Assembly (NCBI RefSeq): GCF_022768985.1
Contig: NZ_JALEKL010000003.1
Location: 1 to 64,000, forward strand
Direction of reading: 5' to 3'
Length of the DNA stretch: 64,000 bases
Origin: Methanosphaera sp.
Lineage (GTDB): Archaea > Methanobacteriota > Methanobacteria > Methanobacteriales > Methanobacteriaceae
Shown: one piece after another, positions 18,411 to 27,333 of the stretch
Layout of the letters: each line of letters starts with the position of its first letter
How positions within the stretch are numbered: position 1 is the stretch's first letter
Notes under the pieces: model-generated
What the model was told of the DNA's origin: nothing
The model's database searches: none
The model's input: only the letters and a program-made list of their open reading frames with translations
Program-made: the position numbers and the translations under genes

Positions 18411-19087
18411 GCAAAAGATCAAATAGATCAAACAACAAGAACAACTCTAATAGATTCAATATTGAAGCATGGGAACCTAAAACCGAACTTGGACGTAAAG
18501 TAAAAGACGGTGAAATTACAGATATTGATCAAATATTAGACAAAGGACTTCCAATAATGGAATTAGAAATTGTTGACGCACTATTACCAGATCTTGAAGA
18601 AGAAGTTATGGATGTTAACCTTGTTCAAAGAATGCACAAATCTGGTAGAAAAGTTAACTTTAGAGTAATTGTAGCTGTAGGAAACAGAAACGGATATGTA
18701 GGTCTTGGAGAAGGTAAATCTCAAGAAGTAGGACCAGCTATCAGAAAAGCTGTAGACGAAGCTAAATACAACCTTATTAAAGTTCGAAGAGGTTGCGGTG
18801 ACTGGGGTTGTGGATGTGGAAGACAACACACAGTACCTTACAAAGTTGAAGGTAAAAGAAGCAGTGTAAATGTTACACTTATGCCAGCACCAGCAGGAGT
18901 AGGACTTGCAATAGGAGATGTAGGAAAAACAATATTATCACTTGCAGGAATAGCAGATGTATGGTCCATGACACGTGGACAAACACAGACTACAATCAAC
19001 TTCGCAGGTGCAGTATTTGATGCTCTTAAAGTTCTATCAAGTGTAAAAACAAGTGAAGATGATCTTAAAGCTCTTGGAGTAATATAA
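18407..19087 (+). CDS. rps5: 30S ribosomal protein S5 (uS5)
   Basis: This codes for 226 residues: a basic, asparagine-rich N-terminal tail, the double-stranded RNA-binding domain ([20 protein letters not shown]) and the C-terminal domain ([20 protein letters not shown]). Cysteines in [10 protein letters not shown] are typical of archaeal S5. It acts in decoding accuracy on the small subunit. The start overlaps rpl18. Confidence 0.97.
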   Translation: MSKRSNRSNNKNNSNRFNIEAWEPKTELGRKVKDGEITDIDQILDKGLPIMELEIVDALLPDLEEEVMDVNLVQRMHKSGRKVNFRVIVAVGNRNGYVGLGEGKSQEVGPAIRKAVDEAKYNLIKVRRGCGDWGCGCGRQHTVPYKVEGKRSSVNVTLMPAPAGVGLAIGDVGKTILSLAGIADVWSMTRGQTQTTINFAGAVFDALKVLSSVKTSEDDLKALGVI

Positions 19088-19103
19088 ATTTGAGGTGTAA
19101 TTT

Positions 19104-19562
19104 ATGTATGCAGTTATAAGAGTTCGTGGAAGAACAGGAATTAAAAAGAATATCGCAGATACCCTTGACATGCTCAATCTTACAAGAATTAGTCATGCTG
19201 TAGTAATACCTGAAACACCAAGTTACAAAGGTATGTTACAAAAAGGTAAAGATTACATCACTTGGGGAGAAGTTTCAGAAGATACATTCAAATTATTAGT
19301 TGCAGAAAGAGGAAGACTTCCTGGAAATAAAAGAGTAACTGATGAATATGTAAAAGAAAATACAGATTATGAATCTGTAGAAGAATTAGCTGTTGCTATA
19401 TTCAACCAAGAAACAACTCTCAAAGAATCTGGTTTAAAACCAATATTCCGTTTAAACCCTCCTAGAAAAGGATATGAAGGTACAAAACAAGCATATACTA
19501 AAGGAGGATCACTTGGTTACAGATCAGAAAACATTAATGAATTACTTGAAAAGATGATCTAA
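19104..19562 (+). CDS. rpl30: 50S ribosomal protein L30 (uL30)
   Basis: This codes for 152 residues, the archaeal long L30 (AVIRVRGRTGIKKNIADTLDML at the N-terminus; the C-terminal FRLNPPRKGYEGTKQAYTKGG). The first 60 residues align with the bacterial core protein. TGAGGTGTAA precedes the ATG. Confidence 0.96.
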   Translation: MYAVIRVRGRTGIKKNIADTLDMLNLTRISHAVVIPETPSYKGMLQKGKDYITWGEVSEDTFKLLVAERGRLPGNKRVTDEYVKENTDYESVEELAVAIFNQETTLKESGLKPIFRLNPPRKGYEGTKQAYTKGGSLGYRSENINELLEKMI

Positions 19563-19579
19563 ATAAGCAGGTGTTATGA

Positions 19580-20017
19580 ATGATTAGAAAAACTAAAAAA
19601 ATCAGAAAACAACGAGGTTCAAGATCAGTTGGTGGAGGATGTACCAAAAAAAGACGTGGTGCAGGACACCGTGGAGGTCGTGGACTTGCAGGTGGAAACA
19701 AACATCACTGGACTTGGATGGTAATAAACGATCCAAAACACTTTGGTAAATATGGTTTTAAACGTCCACAAAAAACAGTTCAAAAATTTAATCCAATAAA
19801 CTTATCAACTATTGATAATGATATTGAAAAATTATTAGATGCTGAAATTGCAGTTAAAGAAGATGGACAAATTGTTATTGATGTAACAGATTTAGGTTAC
19901 AACAAAGTATTAGGTAAAGGTTCATTATCTCAAGCTATAACAATAAAAGCACCTAAATTCTCAAAAAGTGCAGTAGCAAAAATTGAGGATGCTGGTGGAG
20001 TTGCAGAAATTATTTAA
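19580..20017 (+). CDS. rpl15: 50S ribosomal protein L15 (uL15)
   Basis: This codes for 145 residues. A glycine/arginine-rich N-terminal arm (KKRRGAGHRGGRGLAGGNK) threads into the large subunit, followed by the compact C-terminal domain (VIDVTDLGYNKVLGKGSLSQ). It is the last gene of the spc block before secY, as in nearly all prokaryotes. Confidence 0.96.
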   Translation: MIRKTKKIRKQRGSRSVGGGCTKKRRGAGHRGGRGLAGGNKHHWTWMVINDPKHFGKYGFKRPQKTVQKFNPINLSTIDNDIEKLLDAEIAVKEDGQIVIDVTDLGYNKVLGKGSLSQAITIKAPKFSKSAVAKIEDAGGVAEII

Positions 20018-20088
20018 AATTTCTCCATCTCATTTATAAATTATAAGGGAATATAATAAAGTTATATTTCTTTTCATGGGTAGTAGAT

Positions 20089-21438
20089 ATGTCATCACTA
20101 GATTTTGTTAAACCATTTTATTCTCTTTTACCTCATGTGAAGTCTCCAACTGGAAACATCGGGTTTAAAGATAAGCTTAAATGGACAGGAATAATTTTAA
20201 TATTATACTTTGTATTGACACAAGTATCACTTTTTGGTCTCAGTCCTACAGCTGTGGATCAATTTGCGCAGTTAAGATCAGTTATGGCAGGTAGTTTTGG
20301 TTCAATTATTACTTTAGGTATAGGACCAATAGTAACTGCCTCTATTGTAATGCAGCTATTAGTTGGTGGTAAGCTGATAAATCTTGATTTGTCAGATGCC
20401 AATGATAAGGCTGCTTTTCAGGGAACACAAAAATTATTAGCTATCATATTCACTCTCTTTGAAGGTTTAGTTCTTGTACTTACAGGTTCTCTTCCTCCAA
20501 TTTCTGGTGATTACACCTTGATTCTTATCATTCAGATGGTTCTTGGTGGTATAATAATAATTTATTTAGATGAAGTTGTAAGTAAATGGGGATTCGGAAG
20601 TGGAATCGGACTATTTATTGCTGCAGGAGTTGCAGAACAAATTATAGTTGGTGCATTTAACTTCTTACCTGCTGTTGGTACAAATACCCCTGCAGGAAAA
20701 ATACCTGCTTTCATATATTCATTAATAGCTGGACAGCCAAACTTTGGTTTACTAATTCCGGTTATTGCAACAATTGCTGTATTTTTAATTGTTGTATATG
20801 CTGAATGTATGAGAGTTGAAATTCCATTATCTTACGGTGGAGTTAAAGGAGCAAGATCAAAATATCCATTAAAATTTGTATATGCAAGTAACATGCCTGT
20901 TATATTAGTAAGTGCATTATTTTTAAATGTACAATTATTTGCAGGTTTATTCCAGTCTCTTGGTTATCCAATTCTTGGTGAAGTTTCACAGGGACAAGCA
21001 ATTAGTGGAATAGCATATTATCTTACTACACCATCAAGTATATCTGTACTATTTACAGATCCATTACGTGTAATATTCTATGCAATAGTCTTTGTTGGAC
21101 TTTGTATGATATTTGCACTTTTATGGGTTGAAATTAGTGGTATTGGTCCTAAACAAGTTGCAAAACAATTATCTGGAATGGGAGTTCAAGTTCCTGGATT
21201 CAGAAACAGTAGAGTTCATTTCAGAAAAATTATGGATAAATACATACCTCCTATCACAGTTTTAGGTGGAGCATTTGTAGGACTTCTAGCATTTGTTGCT
21301 GATCTTACAGGAGCTTTAGGTGGAGGTACTGGTGTACTTTTAACTGTTGGTATAGTATACAAGTTATATGAAGAAATTGCTAAAGAACAACTCATGGATA
21401 TGCATCCAATGATGAGAAGATTCTTTGGTGATGAATAG
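20089..21438 (+). CDS. secY: Preprotein translocase subunit SecY (Sec61 alpha)
   Basis: This codes for 449 residues with about ten membrane segments, forming the protein-conducting channel. The plug/TM2a region (LRSVMAGSFGSIITLGIGPIVTASI), the cytoplasmic loop EIPLSYGGVKGARSKYPLKF and the C-terminal loop PGFRNSR are clear. It works with SecE and Sec61 beta, encoded elsewhere. It lies 71 bp after rpl15; the gap has an AT-rich TATA-like sequence that could be a second promoter. Confidence 0.97.
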   Translation: MSSLDFVKPFYSLLPHVKSPTGNIGFKDKLKWTGIILILYFVLTQVSLFGLSPTAVDQFAQLRSVMAGSFGSIITLGIGPIVTASIVMQLLVGGKLINLDLSDANDKAAFQGTQKLLAIIFTLFEGLVLVLTGSLPPISGDYTLILIIQMVLGGIIIIYLDEVVSKWGFGSGIGLFIAAGVAEQIIVGAFNFLPAVGTNTPAGKIPAFIYSLIAGQPNFGLLIPVIATIAVFLIVVYAECMRVEIPLSYGGVKGARSKYPLKFVYASNMPVILVSALFLNVQLFAGLFQSLGYPILGEVSQGQAISGIAYYLTTPSSISVLFTDPLRVIFYAIVFVGLCMIFALLWVEISGIGPKQVAKQLSGMGVQVPGFRNSRVHFRKIMDKYIPPITVLGGAFVGLLAFVADLTGALGGGTGVLLTVGIVYKLYEEIAKEQLMDMHPMMRRFFGDE

Positions 21439-21577
21439 AAATGGGAAAAAATAACTTTAAAAAGGAAGTGGAATTTGTATAAAGTTTTTAATTAACTTTT
21501 TACATCTTTTCTCTTTTTATAGTTTGAAATATCGAATTATCAATAAATATTATAAAATTAAATTTGAAGTGATTATA

Positions 21578-22135
21578 ATGAACATAGTAGTACTTGCAGG
21601 AATTCCTGGTACTGGTAGTACAACAGTATTAAATGAAGTATTAGAACAAGTTGATTATGTAAATATCAACTATGGTAATGTTATGTTTGATATTGCATCT
21701 GAAAAAGGATTAGTTGAAACACGTGATGATATGCGTAAATTAGATCCTTCAATTCAAAAAGATGTACAAAAACAAGCAGCTGAGAAAATCCATGAAATGG
21801 CTCAGGATGATAATGTTATCATTGATACACACTGTACTATAAAAACACCTAAAGGTTTCCTTCCAGGATTACCTGTTTGGGTATTAGATCAGTTACAACC
21901 TAATCAGTTTATATTAGTTGAAGCTGAACCTAGTGAAATTATTTTCAGAAGATTAAATGACGAATCACGTGTACGTGATGTTGAATATACTGATGATATT
22001 GATTTACATCAGAAAATGTCAAGAGCAACAGCTATGGCTTATGCTGTACAAACAGGATGTACTGTAGCAATTGTTCAAAATAATGATAATGGATTAGAAA
22101 AAGCTGTATCTGATATAGTTGATATATTATCATAA
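21578..22135 (+). CDS. adkA: Archaeal adenylate kinase AdkA
   Basis: This codes for 185 residues matching the trimeric archaeal adenylate kinase of methanogens. The P-loop reads GIPGTGSTT, lacking the usual lysine as in other archaeal AdkA proteins. KTPKGFLPGLPVWVLDQLQP is a strong signature. It interconverts ATP + AMP and 2 ADP. The ATG at 21578 follows GAAGTGATT; an upstream in-frame start at 21524 has no ribosome binding site. The order secY-adkA is conserved in this order of archaea. Confidence 0.95.
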   Translation: MNIVVLAGIPGTGSTTVLNEVLEQVDYVNINYGNVMFDIASEKGLVETRDDMRKLDPSIQKDVQKQAAEKIHEMAQDDNVIIDTHCTIKTPKGFLPGLPVWVLDQLQPNQFILVEAEPSEIIFRRLNDESRVRDVEYTDDIDLHQKMSRATAMAYAVQTGCTVAIVQNNDNGLEKAVSDIVDILS

Positions 22136-22150
22136 ATATAGGGATTAGTT

Positions 22151-22690
22151 ATGAATTATTTAGATTTTATCTTAACTCCTTTAATGAGTCTTGATGCAAC
22201 ACCATCAAATCCTATCTTTACAATATTTCTTATTGCAGCAATAATTTCATTTATTATTGTTGTATTCCAGAAAATATTGATTGATTATGATAAGATGCAT
22301 GAGCTTCAAGATGAGATGAAACAACTACAAGATGAAATGAGAGCAGCTCAAAGTTCAGGGGATCCAAAAGCATTAGCTAAAGTTCAGAAAAAACAGATGG
22401 AACTTCTACCAAAAAATACGGAATTAATGAAGATGCAGATGAAACCAACTATTCTTACAATGATTCCTATATTAATTATTTATTATGGTATGATTTTCAA
22501 TCACACAATAAGTCATGTTGTAATTAATATTGCAGCACCACAGTATTACTTATTGTTAATTCCTATATGGAACATTTTCTGGACTCAGGCAAATCCATTA
22601 ACAATTAACTTCTTTGGATGGTACTTACTTGTATCATTTACAATGAGTTTCATATTCAGAAGATTGTTTGGATTAAATACAACAAATTAA
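22151..22690 (+). CDS. DUF106 membrane protein (YidC/Oxa1/EMC3-like insertase)
   Basis: This codes for 179 residues: one N-terminal membrane helix (about 22-42), a charged coiled coil (HELQDEMKQLQDEMRAAQSSG), then two or three more helices. This is the DUF106 layout, structurally shown to be an archaeal YidC/EMC3-like insertase. Its position directly after secY-adkA, 15 bp from adkA, fits a role in membrane protein insertion. Client proteins are unknown. Confidence 0.88.
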   Translation: MNYLDFILTPLMSLDATPSNPIFTIFLIAAIISFIIVVFQKILIDYDKMHELQDEMKQLQDEMRAAQSSGDPKALAKVQKKQMELLPKNTELMKMQMKPTILTMIPILIIYYGMIFNHTISHVVINIAAPQYYLLLIPIWNIFWTQANPLTINFFGWYLLVSFTMSFIFRRLFGLNTTN

Positions 22691-22736
22691 ATATATAAAG
22701 ACGTTTAAAAGAAAAAATTAAAAAGGAGGATTATTT

Positions 22737-23006
22737 ATGCCAGCACCAAGATTTAGAAATTCAACATTTAAAAGAGTATCAAAAGTTGCTCCTGGTGGAA
22801 GAAAAATTACTCATTACAAAAAGAAAAAACCTTCCAAACATGTTTGTGCTAAATGTGGAAAAGTTTTAGATGCTGTTCCTAGAGGAAGAGCTTATGAGAT
22901 TAAAAAATTATCTAAAAACCAGAGAAGACCAAACAGACCATACGGTGGAATGTACTGTACTAACTGTACAAAAAAATTAGTTAAAGAAGAGGCAAGATCA
23001 TTATGA
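22737..23006 (+). CDS. rpl34e: 50S ribosomal protein L34e (eL34)
   Basis: These 89 basic residues carry a zinc ribbon (CAKCGK near 37-42, CTNC near 79-82), an archaeal/eukaryotic ribosomal protein. AAAAAGGAGG precedes the ATG. Its stop overlaps the cmk start by 4 bp, indicating coupled translation. Confidence 0.96.
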   Translation: MPAPRFRNSTFKRVSKVAPGGRKITHYKKKKPSKHVCAKCGKVLDAVPRGRAYEIKKLSKNQRRPNRPYGGMYCTNCTKKLVKEEARSL

Positions 23007-23521
23007 TTATTACTATTGGTGGACTTGCAGGAACTGGTACAAGCACTGCTGCTAAGAATTTATCAGAGTGTTTAGACATACCTTATATCTCTGCAGGTGA
23101 TGTTTTCAGACAGATGGCTGCAGAAAGTGGTATGACTTTACTAGAATTTAGTGAGTTTGCTGAGGGTAATGATGATATTGATAAGGCTTTAGATAAAAGA
23201 CAAGCTGAAATAGCAAATAATTCTGATAACTTGATTGTTGAAGGTAGAATTTCTGCTTTTTTTGTAGATGCTGATTACAAGTTTTGGCTTATGGCTCCAG
23301 ATAACATTCGTGCACAACGTATTAGTTACAGAGAAGACAAAGATCTTGACGTTGTAATTTCCGAGATGGAAGAAAGAACAGCTAGTGAAAGAAAAAGATA
23401 TATGGAAATTCATGGTATTGATATTGACAATTTAGATATTTATGATCTTATTGTTAATACTCATACTTTTGATGAAAAGTTAACAGTTGAAATTTTACAA
23501 AATTGTATTAATAGAAAATAA
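23003..23521 (+). CDS. cmk: Cytidylate kinase, archaeal type
   Basis: This codes for 172 residues with an N-terminal P-loop [19 protein letters not shown] in the archaeal CMP kinase pattern, a lid region [11 protein letters not shown] and [15 protein letters not shown]. It phosphorylates (d)CMP using ATP. The start overlaps rpl34e; rpl14e follows after 16 bp. The linkage rpl34e-cmk-rpl14e-cbf5 is a known archaeal order, here broken after rpl14e. Confidence 0.94.
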   Translation: MIITIGGLAGTGTSTAAKNLSECLDIPYISAGDVFRQMAAESGMTLLEFSEFAEGNDDIDKALDKRQAEIANNSDNLIVEGRISAFFVDADYKFWLMAPDNIRAQRISYREDKDLDVVISEMEERTASERKRYMEIHGIDIDNLDIYDLIVNTHTFDEKLTVEILQNCINRK

Positions 23522-23537
23522 AGTATAGGTGATATGA

Positions 23538-23759
23538 ATGCCAGCAATAGAAAAAGGAAGAGTATGTGTTAAAATCGCAGGAAGAGAAACTGGAGAAAAA
23601 TGTGTTATTGTAGATGTTATTGATGAAAACTTCGTAGAAATTGCAGGAGTTAACGTTAAAAATAAAAGATGTAACATCAAACACTTAGAACCAGTGGATG
23701 AAACTGTAGAAGTATCAGATGATATTGAAGCAGTTAAAGAAGCTTTAGCAAACTTATAA
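23538..23759 (+). CDS. rpl14e: 50S ribosomal protein L14e (eL14)
   Basis: These 73 residues match the compact archaeal eL14, a KOW-type barrel ([36 protein letters not shown]). AGGTGAT precedes the ATG. It is the last core gene before the accessory island; cbf5, its usual neighbour, lies 16 kb downstream. Confidence 0.95.
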   Translation: MPAIEKGRVCVKIAGRETGEKCVIVDVIDENFVEIAGVNVKNKRCNIKHLEPVDETVEVSDDIEAVKEALANL

Positions 23760-24131
23760 GTTTAGAGTTTCTTTTTATTACTCACTTTATTTTTTTAACC
23801 CCCATTTATTTTTATTTTTTTTTATGTAGATTTTTTTTTGATTATTGAATTTTTAAGTTAATTTTTATCTAGTTTTTATAAATTATTATCTTCTCATGTA
23901 GATTAACTATTTTTTATTTAGAAATTTATCGATCCTCTATTATTTATGAGGTGTATGTTTTAATTATTTAATAAAATTACATTTTATTTTTAATATATTT
24001 ACATCTAGTTTTAATTAAAATGTATATAATTTATAAGGAATATATTAATTATTTTAAAAATAAGTAAAAAAAAAGAAAAGTTTTGGGGTGTTGATAATTA
24101 TCCTAGATTTTTTACACATTACCCCAAATTT
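23760..24131. other. Convergent 3' region between rpl14e and nudC
   Basis: These 372 bp hold no gene that I can see. They contain T-rich termination signals for rpl14e (around 23770-23835) and a hairpin with T-run for nudC, listed separately. Confidence 0.6.
24063..24128 (-). terminator. Hairpin plus T-run terminator of nudC
   Basis: TTTGGGGT (24082-24089) pairs with ACCCCAAA (24121-24128). On the minus strand the stem is followed by a T-rich run (24063-24080), the form of an intrinsic terminator just after the nudC stop. Confidence 0.55.
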
Positions 24132-25007
24132 TTATTGTTTTGAATGTTCTGCTATAAATTTCTTAATTAAAAATGATGATATGCTAATATCAGATTTAGG
24201 TTCTCTGATTTTTTCTACATCAAACCATTTAGCATCAACAATTTCATTACCATCAACTTTAATTTCACCAGATTTATAATCAGCAGTAAATCCTAGCATA
24301 AGAGAGTTTGGAAATGGCCATGCTTGACTTGTAACATACTGGATATTTTCAACTTCAAGACCAACTTCTTCTTTAACTTCACGTGCAACTGTTTGTTCTA
24401 TTGATTCACCAATTTCAACATATCCTGCAATAAGTGCATATGCATCTGTATGATGATAGCTGTGTTTTGCCATTAGTAGTTTATCATTATTATTTATTGT
24501 TACAATGATTGCTGGTGCCATCATAGGATAGTGCATCTGTCCACATTCTGGACATTTCATCATCATATCTACATCATCAACAACAGTTTTACATCCACAT
24601 CCACCACAGTACTGGTTGCGTATATACCAGTCATTTATAAGTGCAGCACGTGATGCTACATAGTATAAGTCCTCATTAAGATCATAGATATTAATAAGTG
24701 GTGTGAAGTAATCATTTACACGTTTTTTGTTATATGCTTCATTAACACTAAATACTCCACATTTTTCTGTTTTACTATTTATATTTGCAACAAGACATGG
24801 TTCATCTTTGTATTGTCCTATGTAGAGTATGAAGTTTACATCACATACTTCTTCTAATTCTTTAACATCTACTATTTCTATATCATCTTCACTATTTAAG
24901 TAGAAGTTACGGTTTTGATCTATAATAAATGCATAAGCTTTTTCATATTTACTATAATCATCACTAAAATCTATCTCATAATTATCATATAATGTATTTC
25001 TTAACAT
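24132..25007 (-). CDS. nudC: NADH pyrophosphatase NudC (Nudix, zinc ribbon)
   Basis: This codes for 291 residues. An N-terminal domain is followed by a zinc ribbon (Cys134, 137, 152, 155), then a Nudix box at 195-217 (G-x5-E-x7-REVKEEVGL) and SQAWPFPNSLM (227-237), the NudC signature with alanine in place of the usual proline. Relatives cleave NAD(H), and some decap NAD-RNA. It lies opposite to all its neighbours at the left border of the island, so it is not part of the ribosomal operon. Confidence 0.92.
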   Translation of the reverse strand: MLRNTLYDNYEIDFSDDYSKYEKAYAFIIDQNRNFYLNSEDDIEIVDVKELEEVCDVNFILYIGQYKDEPCLVANINSKTEKCGVFSVNEAYNKKRVNDYFTPLINIYDLNEDLYYVASRAALINDWYIRNQYCGGCGCKTVVDDVDMMMKCPECGQMHYPMMAPAIIVTINNNDKLLMAKHSYHHTDAYALIAGYVEIGESIEQTVAREVKEEVGLEVENIQYVTSQAWPFPNSLMLGFTADYKSGEIKVDGNEIVDAKWFDVEKIREPKSDISISSFLIKKFIAEHSKQ

Positions 25008-25160
25008 ATCACATAGTTATATAATTCATATACCATAAAAATTACATACATTTTATATAATATTTAAGGAATAGTTTATTTATTATTTAAATAAAAAATA
25101 ATAGTTATTATAGATATAAAAATATTATAACTATAAAATTTAAAGGGAGGAAGAAAAACC

Positions 25161-26132
25161 ATGGATTTAACAGATATTTTTAAGAAATCTTTAAAATTTC
25201 CATTTGAAAATCATTCAGTATGGATAATGGCAGCAGTTATTGCACTTGTTTCATCTATTTCATCACTTATTTCATTAAAATTTGATAATGGAATTGTTGT
25301 TATAGTATTTTCACTTCTTATGATGCTTGCATCTATTATAAGTTCAGGTTATTATTTGAAAGTTATTAAAAATCAGATAGATGGATCTGAAATTACAATT
25401 GATCTTGAAAATAAGAATTCAAATCCAATGACTGGAAGTAAAGCTGATCAACTTATTGGAAATATTAAAGATGATCTTATTAGTGGTATAAAATACTTAG
25501 TATTAGATGTAGTTTACATGTTTATTGCATTTATTATATTTGCAATTGTTGCATTTATTACTGGTGCATTTGATGCTTTTGCTAAAATTATTCCATACAT
25601 GGAAAATGTAGCAGCATTTGCAGATTCAACAGCATTTATAAATTCAATACCTGAGGATATTCTTATGAACTTTGCTGGTTCATTTATGATACTTTTCATT
25701 GTTGGAATTATTCTTTTAATATTATATTCATTATTATTATATATTGCAACAGCAAAACTTGCAGACACTGGTAGTTTAGGCGATGCATTAAATATTGTTG
25801 ATGTATGCAGAACAATTAAAGAAATTGAAATATTTAGATATCTTGGATTTTACGTGTTACTTACATTAATTACAGTTATTATTACGTTTATATCAGGCTT
25901 TATTGGTGAATTAATTCCAGTTGTTGGTACAATTATTTCTGTTGTTATTATTGATACATTTAGTAGTATATTTATATACACAGCTATTGGTACATTATAT
26001 GCTGAATATAGAAATAAACAACAACCACAATCACAACAGCCACAACAACCACAGCAAGTACAACAAGCACAGTATGATAATGATATTATTCAACAAGATG
26101 ATGATACAGTGTATTTTAACAACCAATACTAA
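25161..26132 (+). CDS. DUF4013 membrane protein 1, with glutamine-rich tail
   Basis: This codes for 323 residues. The body has the DUF4013 layout seen in all eight members here: a short N-terminal amphipathic helix (TDIFKKSLKFPFENHSVW), about six membrane helices, the YYLKVIKNQIDGSEI motif after helix 2 and ELIPVVGTIISVVIIDTFSS before the last helix. Uniquely, about 40 residues follow the last helix, rich in glutamine (QQPQSQQPQQPQQVQQAQ) and ending in an acidic stretch. Function is unknown. GGGAGGAA precedes the ATG. It opens the array. Confidence 0.8.
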   Translation: MDLTDIFKKSLKFPFENHSVWIMAAVIALVSSISSLISLKFDNGIVVIVFSLLMMLASIISSGYYLKVIKNQIDGSEITIDLENKNSNPMTGSKADQLIGNIKDDLISGIKYLVLDVVYMFIAFIIFAIVAFITGAFDAFAKIIPYMENVAAFADSTAFINSIPEDILMNFAGSFMILFIVGIILLILYSLLLYIATAKLADTGSLGDALNIVDVCRTIKEIEIFRYLGFYVLLTLITVIITFISGFIGELIPVVGTIISVVIIDTFSSIFIYTAIGTLYAEYRNKQQPQSQQPQQPQQVQQAQYDNDIIQQDDDTVYFNNQY

Positions 26133-26303
26133 AAATTAAATAATTTAACCACCATAATTCTTTTTTTATTTTTTTTTATAGAAGTATCCTAAATTTTTAG
26201 TAATCTTTCATACTCTTTTATTATACATAAAGTTTAAATACATAAAATCTAAAAATAAATAATCATAATTTTATATAATTTAATAAATAAGAGGTGAAAA
26301 AGT

Positions 26304-27128
26304 ATGGATGTAGCAGATATAATTAAGGATTCTTTGAAATTTTCATTAGATAATCCATTTATATGGGCAATGATGGCTGTATTATTCTTCATTACAAGTG
26401 TACTAACAGTGGTTTCAAATAATGTTGGAGAAGTAGGTCAGGCAATTATCTTAATTATCAACCTTATAGTTGAAGTTATAGTTATGGGATACTGTTTAAA
26501 GCTTGTAAGAAACCAAATTGATGGTTCTGAAGTTACAACTGTAAATGTTGTTGATCTTGCAACAAATGTTGTAGATGACTTCATAAATGGTATTAAATTA
26601 TTAATTGTAAATATTGTATACTTTATAATTCCTACAATTATCATAACAATTCTTGGATATCTTAGTGGTTCAATTGATAAAATATGCAACAGTATATTAT
26701 ATGTATCTGATGCTTTAGCAAAAGCTGGAGCTAGTGCAAATGTTGCAGATGTAATTAGCACTATGCCTGCTGATATGATGACAAATCTTCTTTCATCATT
26801 TGTATTTATTGCAGTAGTGGGAGTTGTACTTTTAGTAGTATTTGGATTACTTGATGCTATTGCATGTGCAAAGTTAGCTGAAACTGGTGATGTTTTAGCT
26901 TCATTAAACTTTATTGATGTAGCACATAAAATTGGTGATATAGGAGTTGTAAAATACTTTGTATTCATAGTACTTCTTGCTGTTATGTTAGTAATACTTG
27001 CATTAGTTTCTGGTATTGTTGAAATGATTCCAGGTGTAGGTAGTATACTTGCAGCAACAATAGTAACATCATTTACATCAGTATTTACATACGTTGCAAT
27101 AGGAAAATTATATGCTGATGCTTATTAG
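26304..27128 (+). CDS. DUF4013 membrane protein 2
   Basis: This codes for 274 residues with six predicted membrane helices and the family landmarks MDVADIIKDSLKFSLDNPF, YCLKLVRNQIDGSEVTT, CAKLAETGDVLASLNFIDV and EMIPGVGSILAATIVTSF. No catalytic motif is visible. AGAGGTGAAAAAG precedes the ATG. Its last 28 bp (27101-27128) reappear with one mismatch at 32159-32186, beyond the restriction-modification genes that separate it from the rest of the array. Confidence 0.8.
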   Translation: MDVADIIKDSLKFSLDNPFIWAMMAVLFFITSVLTVVSNNVGEVGQAIILIINLIVEVIVMGYCLKLVRNQIDGSEVTTVNVVDLATNVVDDFINGIKLLIVNIVYFIIPTIIITILGYLSGSIDKICNSILYVSDALAKAGASANVADVISTMPADMMTNLLSSFVFIAVVGVVLLVVFGLLDAIACAKLAETGDVLASLNFIDVAHKIGDIGVVKYFVFIVLLAVMLVILALVSGIVEMIPGVGSILAATIVTSFTSVFTYVAIGKLYADAY

Positions 27129-27333
27129 TGGTATAATTTTTCCTTTTACCTTTATTTTTTTTAAAACTAATTCTTTCTTATTTTTATATTATTTAAATTA
27201 TTCTCAGCAATCATATTCTTTTTTTAAAAAATTATCTATCCCTTCTATTTTTTTTTATATATTATTATAATGATAAATTACATAAATTAAAATAATATTA
27301 AAAAAATTTGATAAATTTAAAAGGGTGAACATT

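Noticed and set aside
21605-21640. AdkA P-loop lacking the Walker lysine (GTGSTT)
   Set aside because: Archaeal adenylate kinases of methanogens normally have serine or glycine at this place, so this is not a defect.
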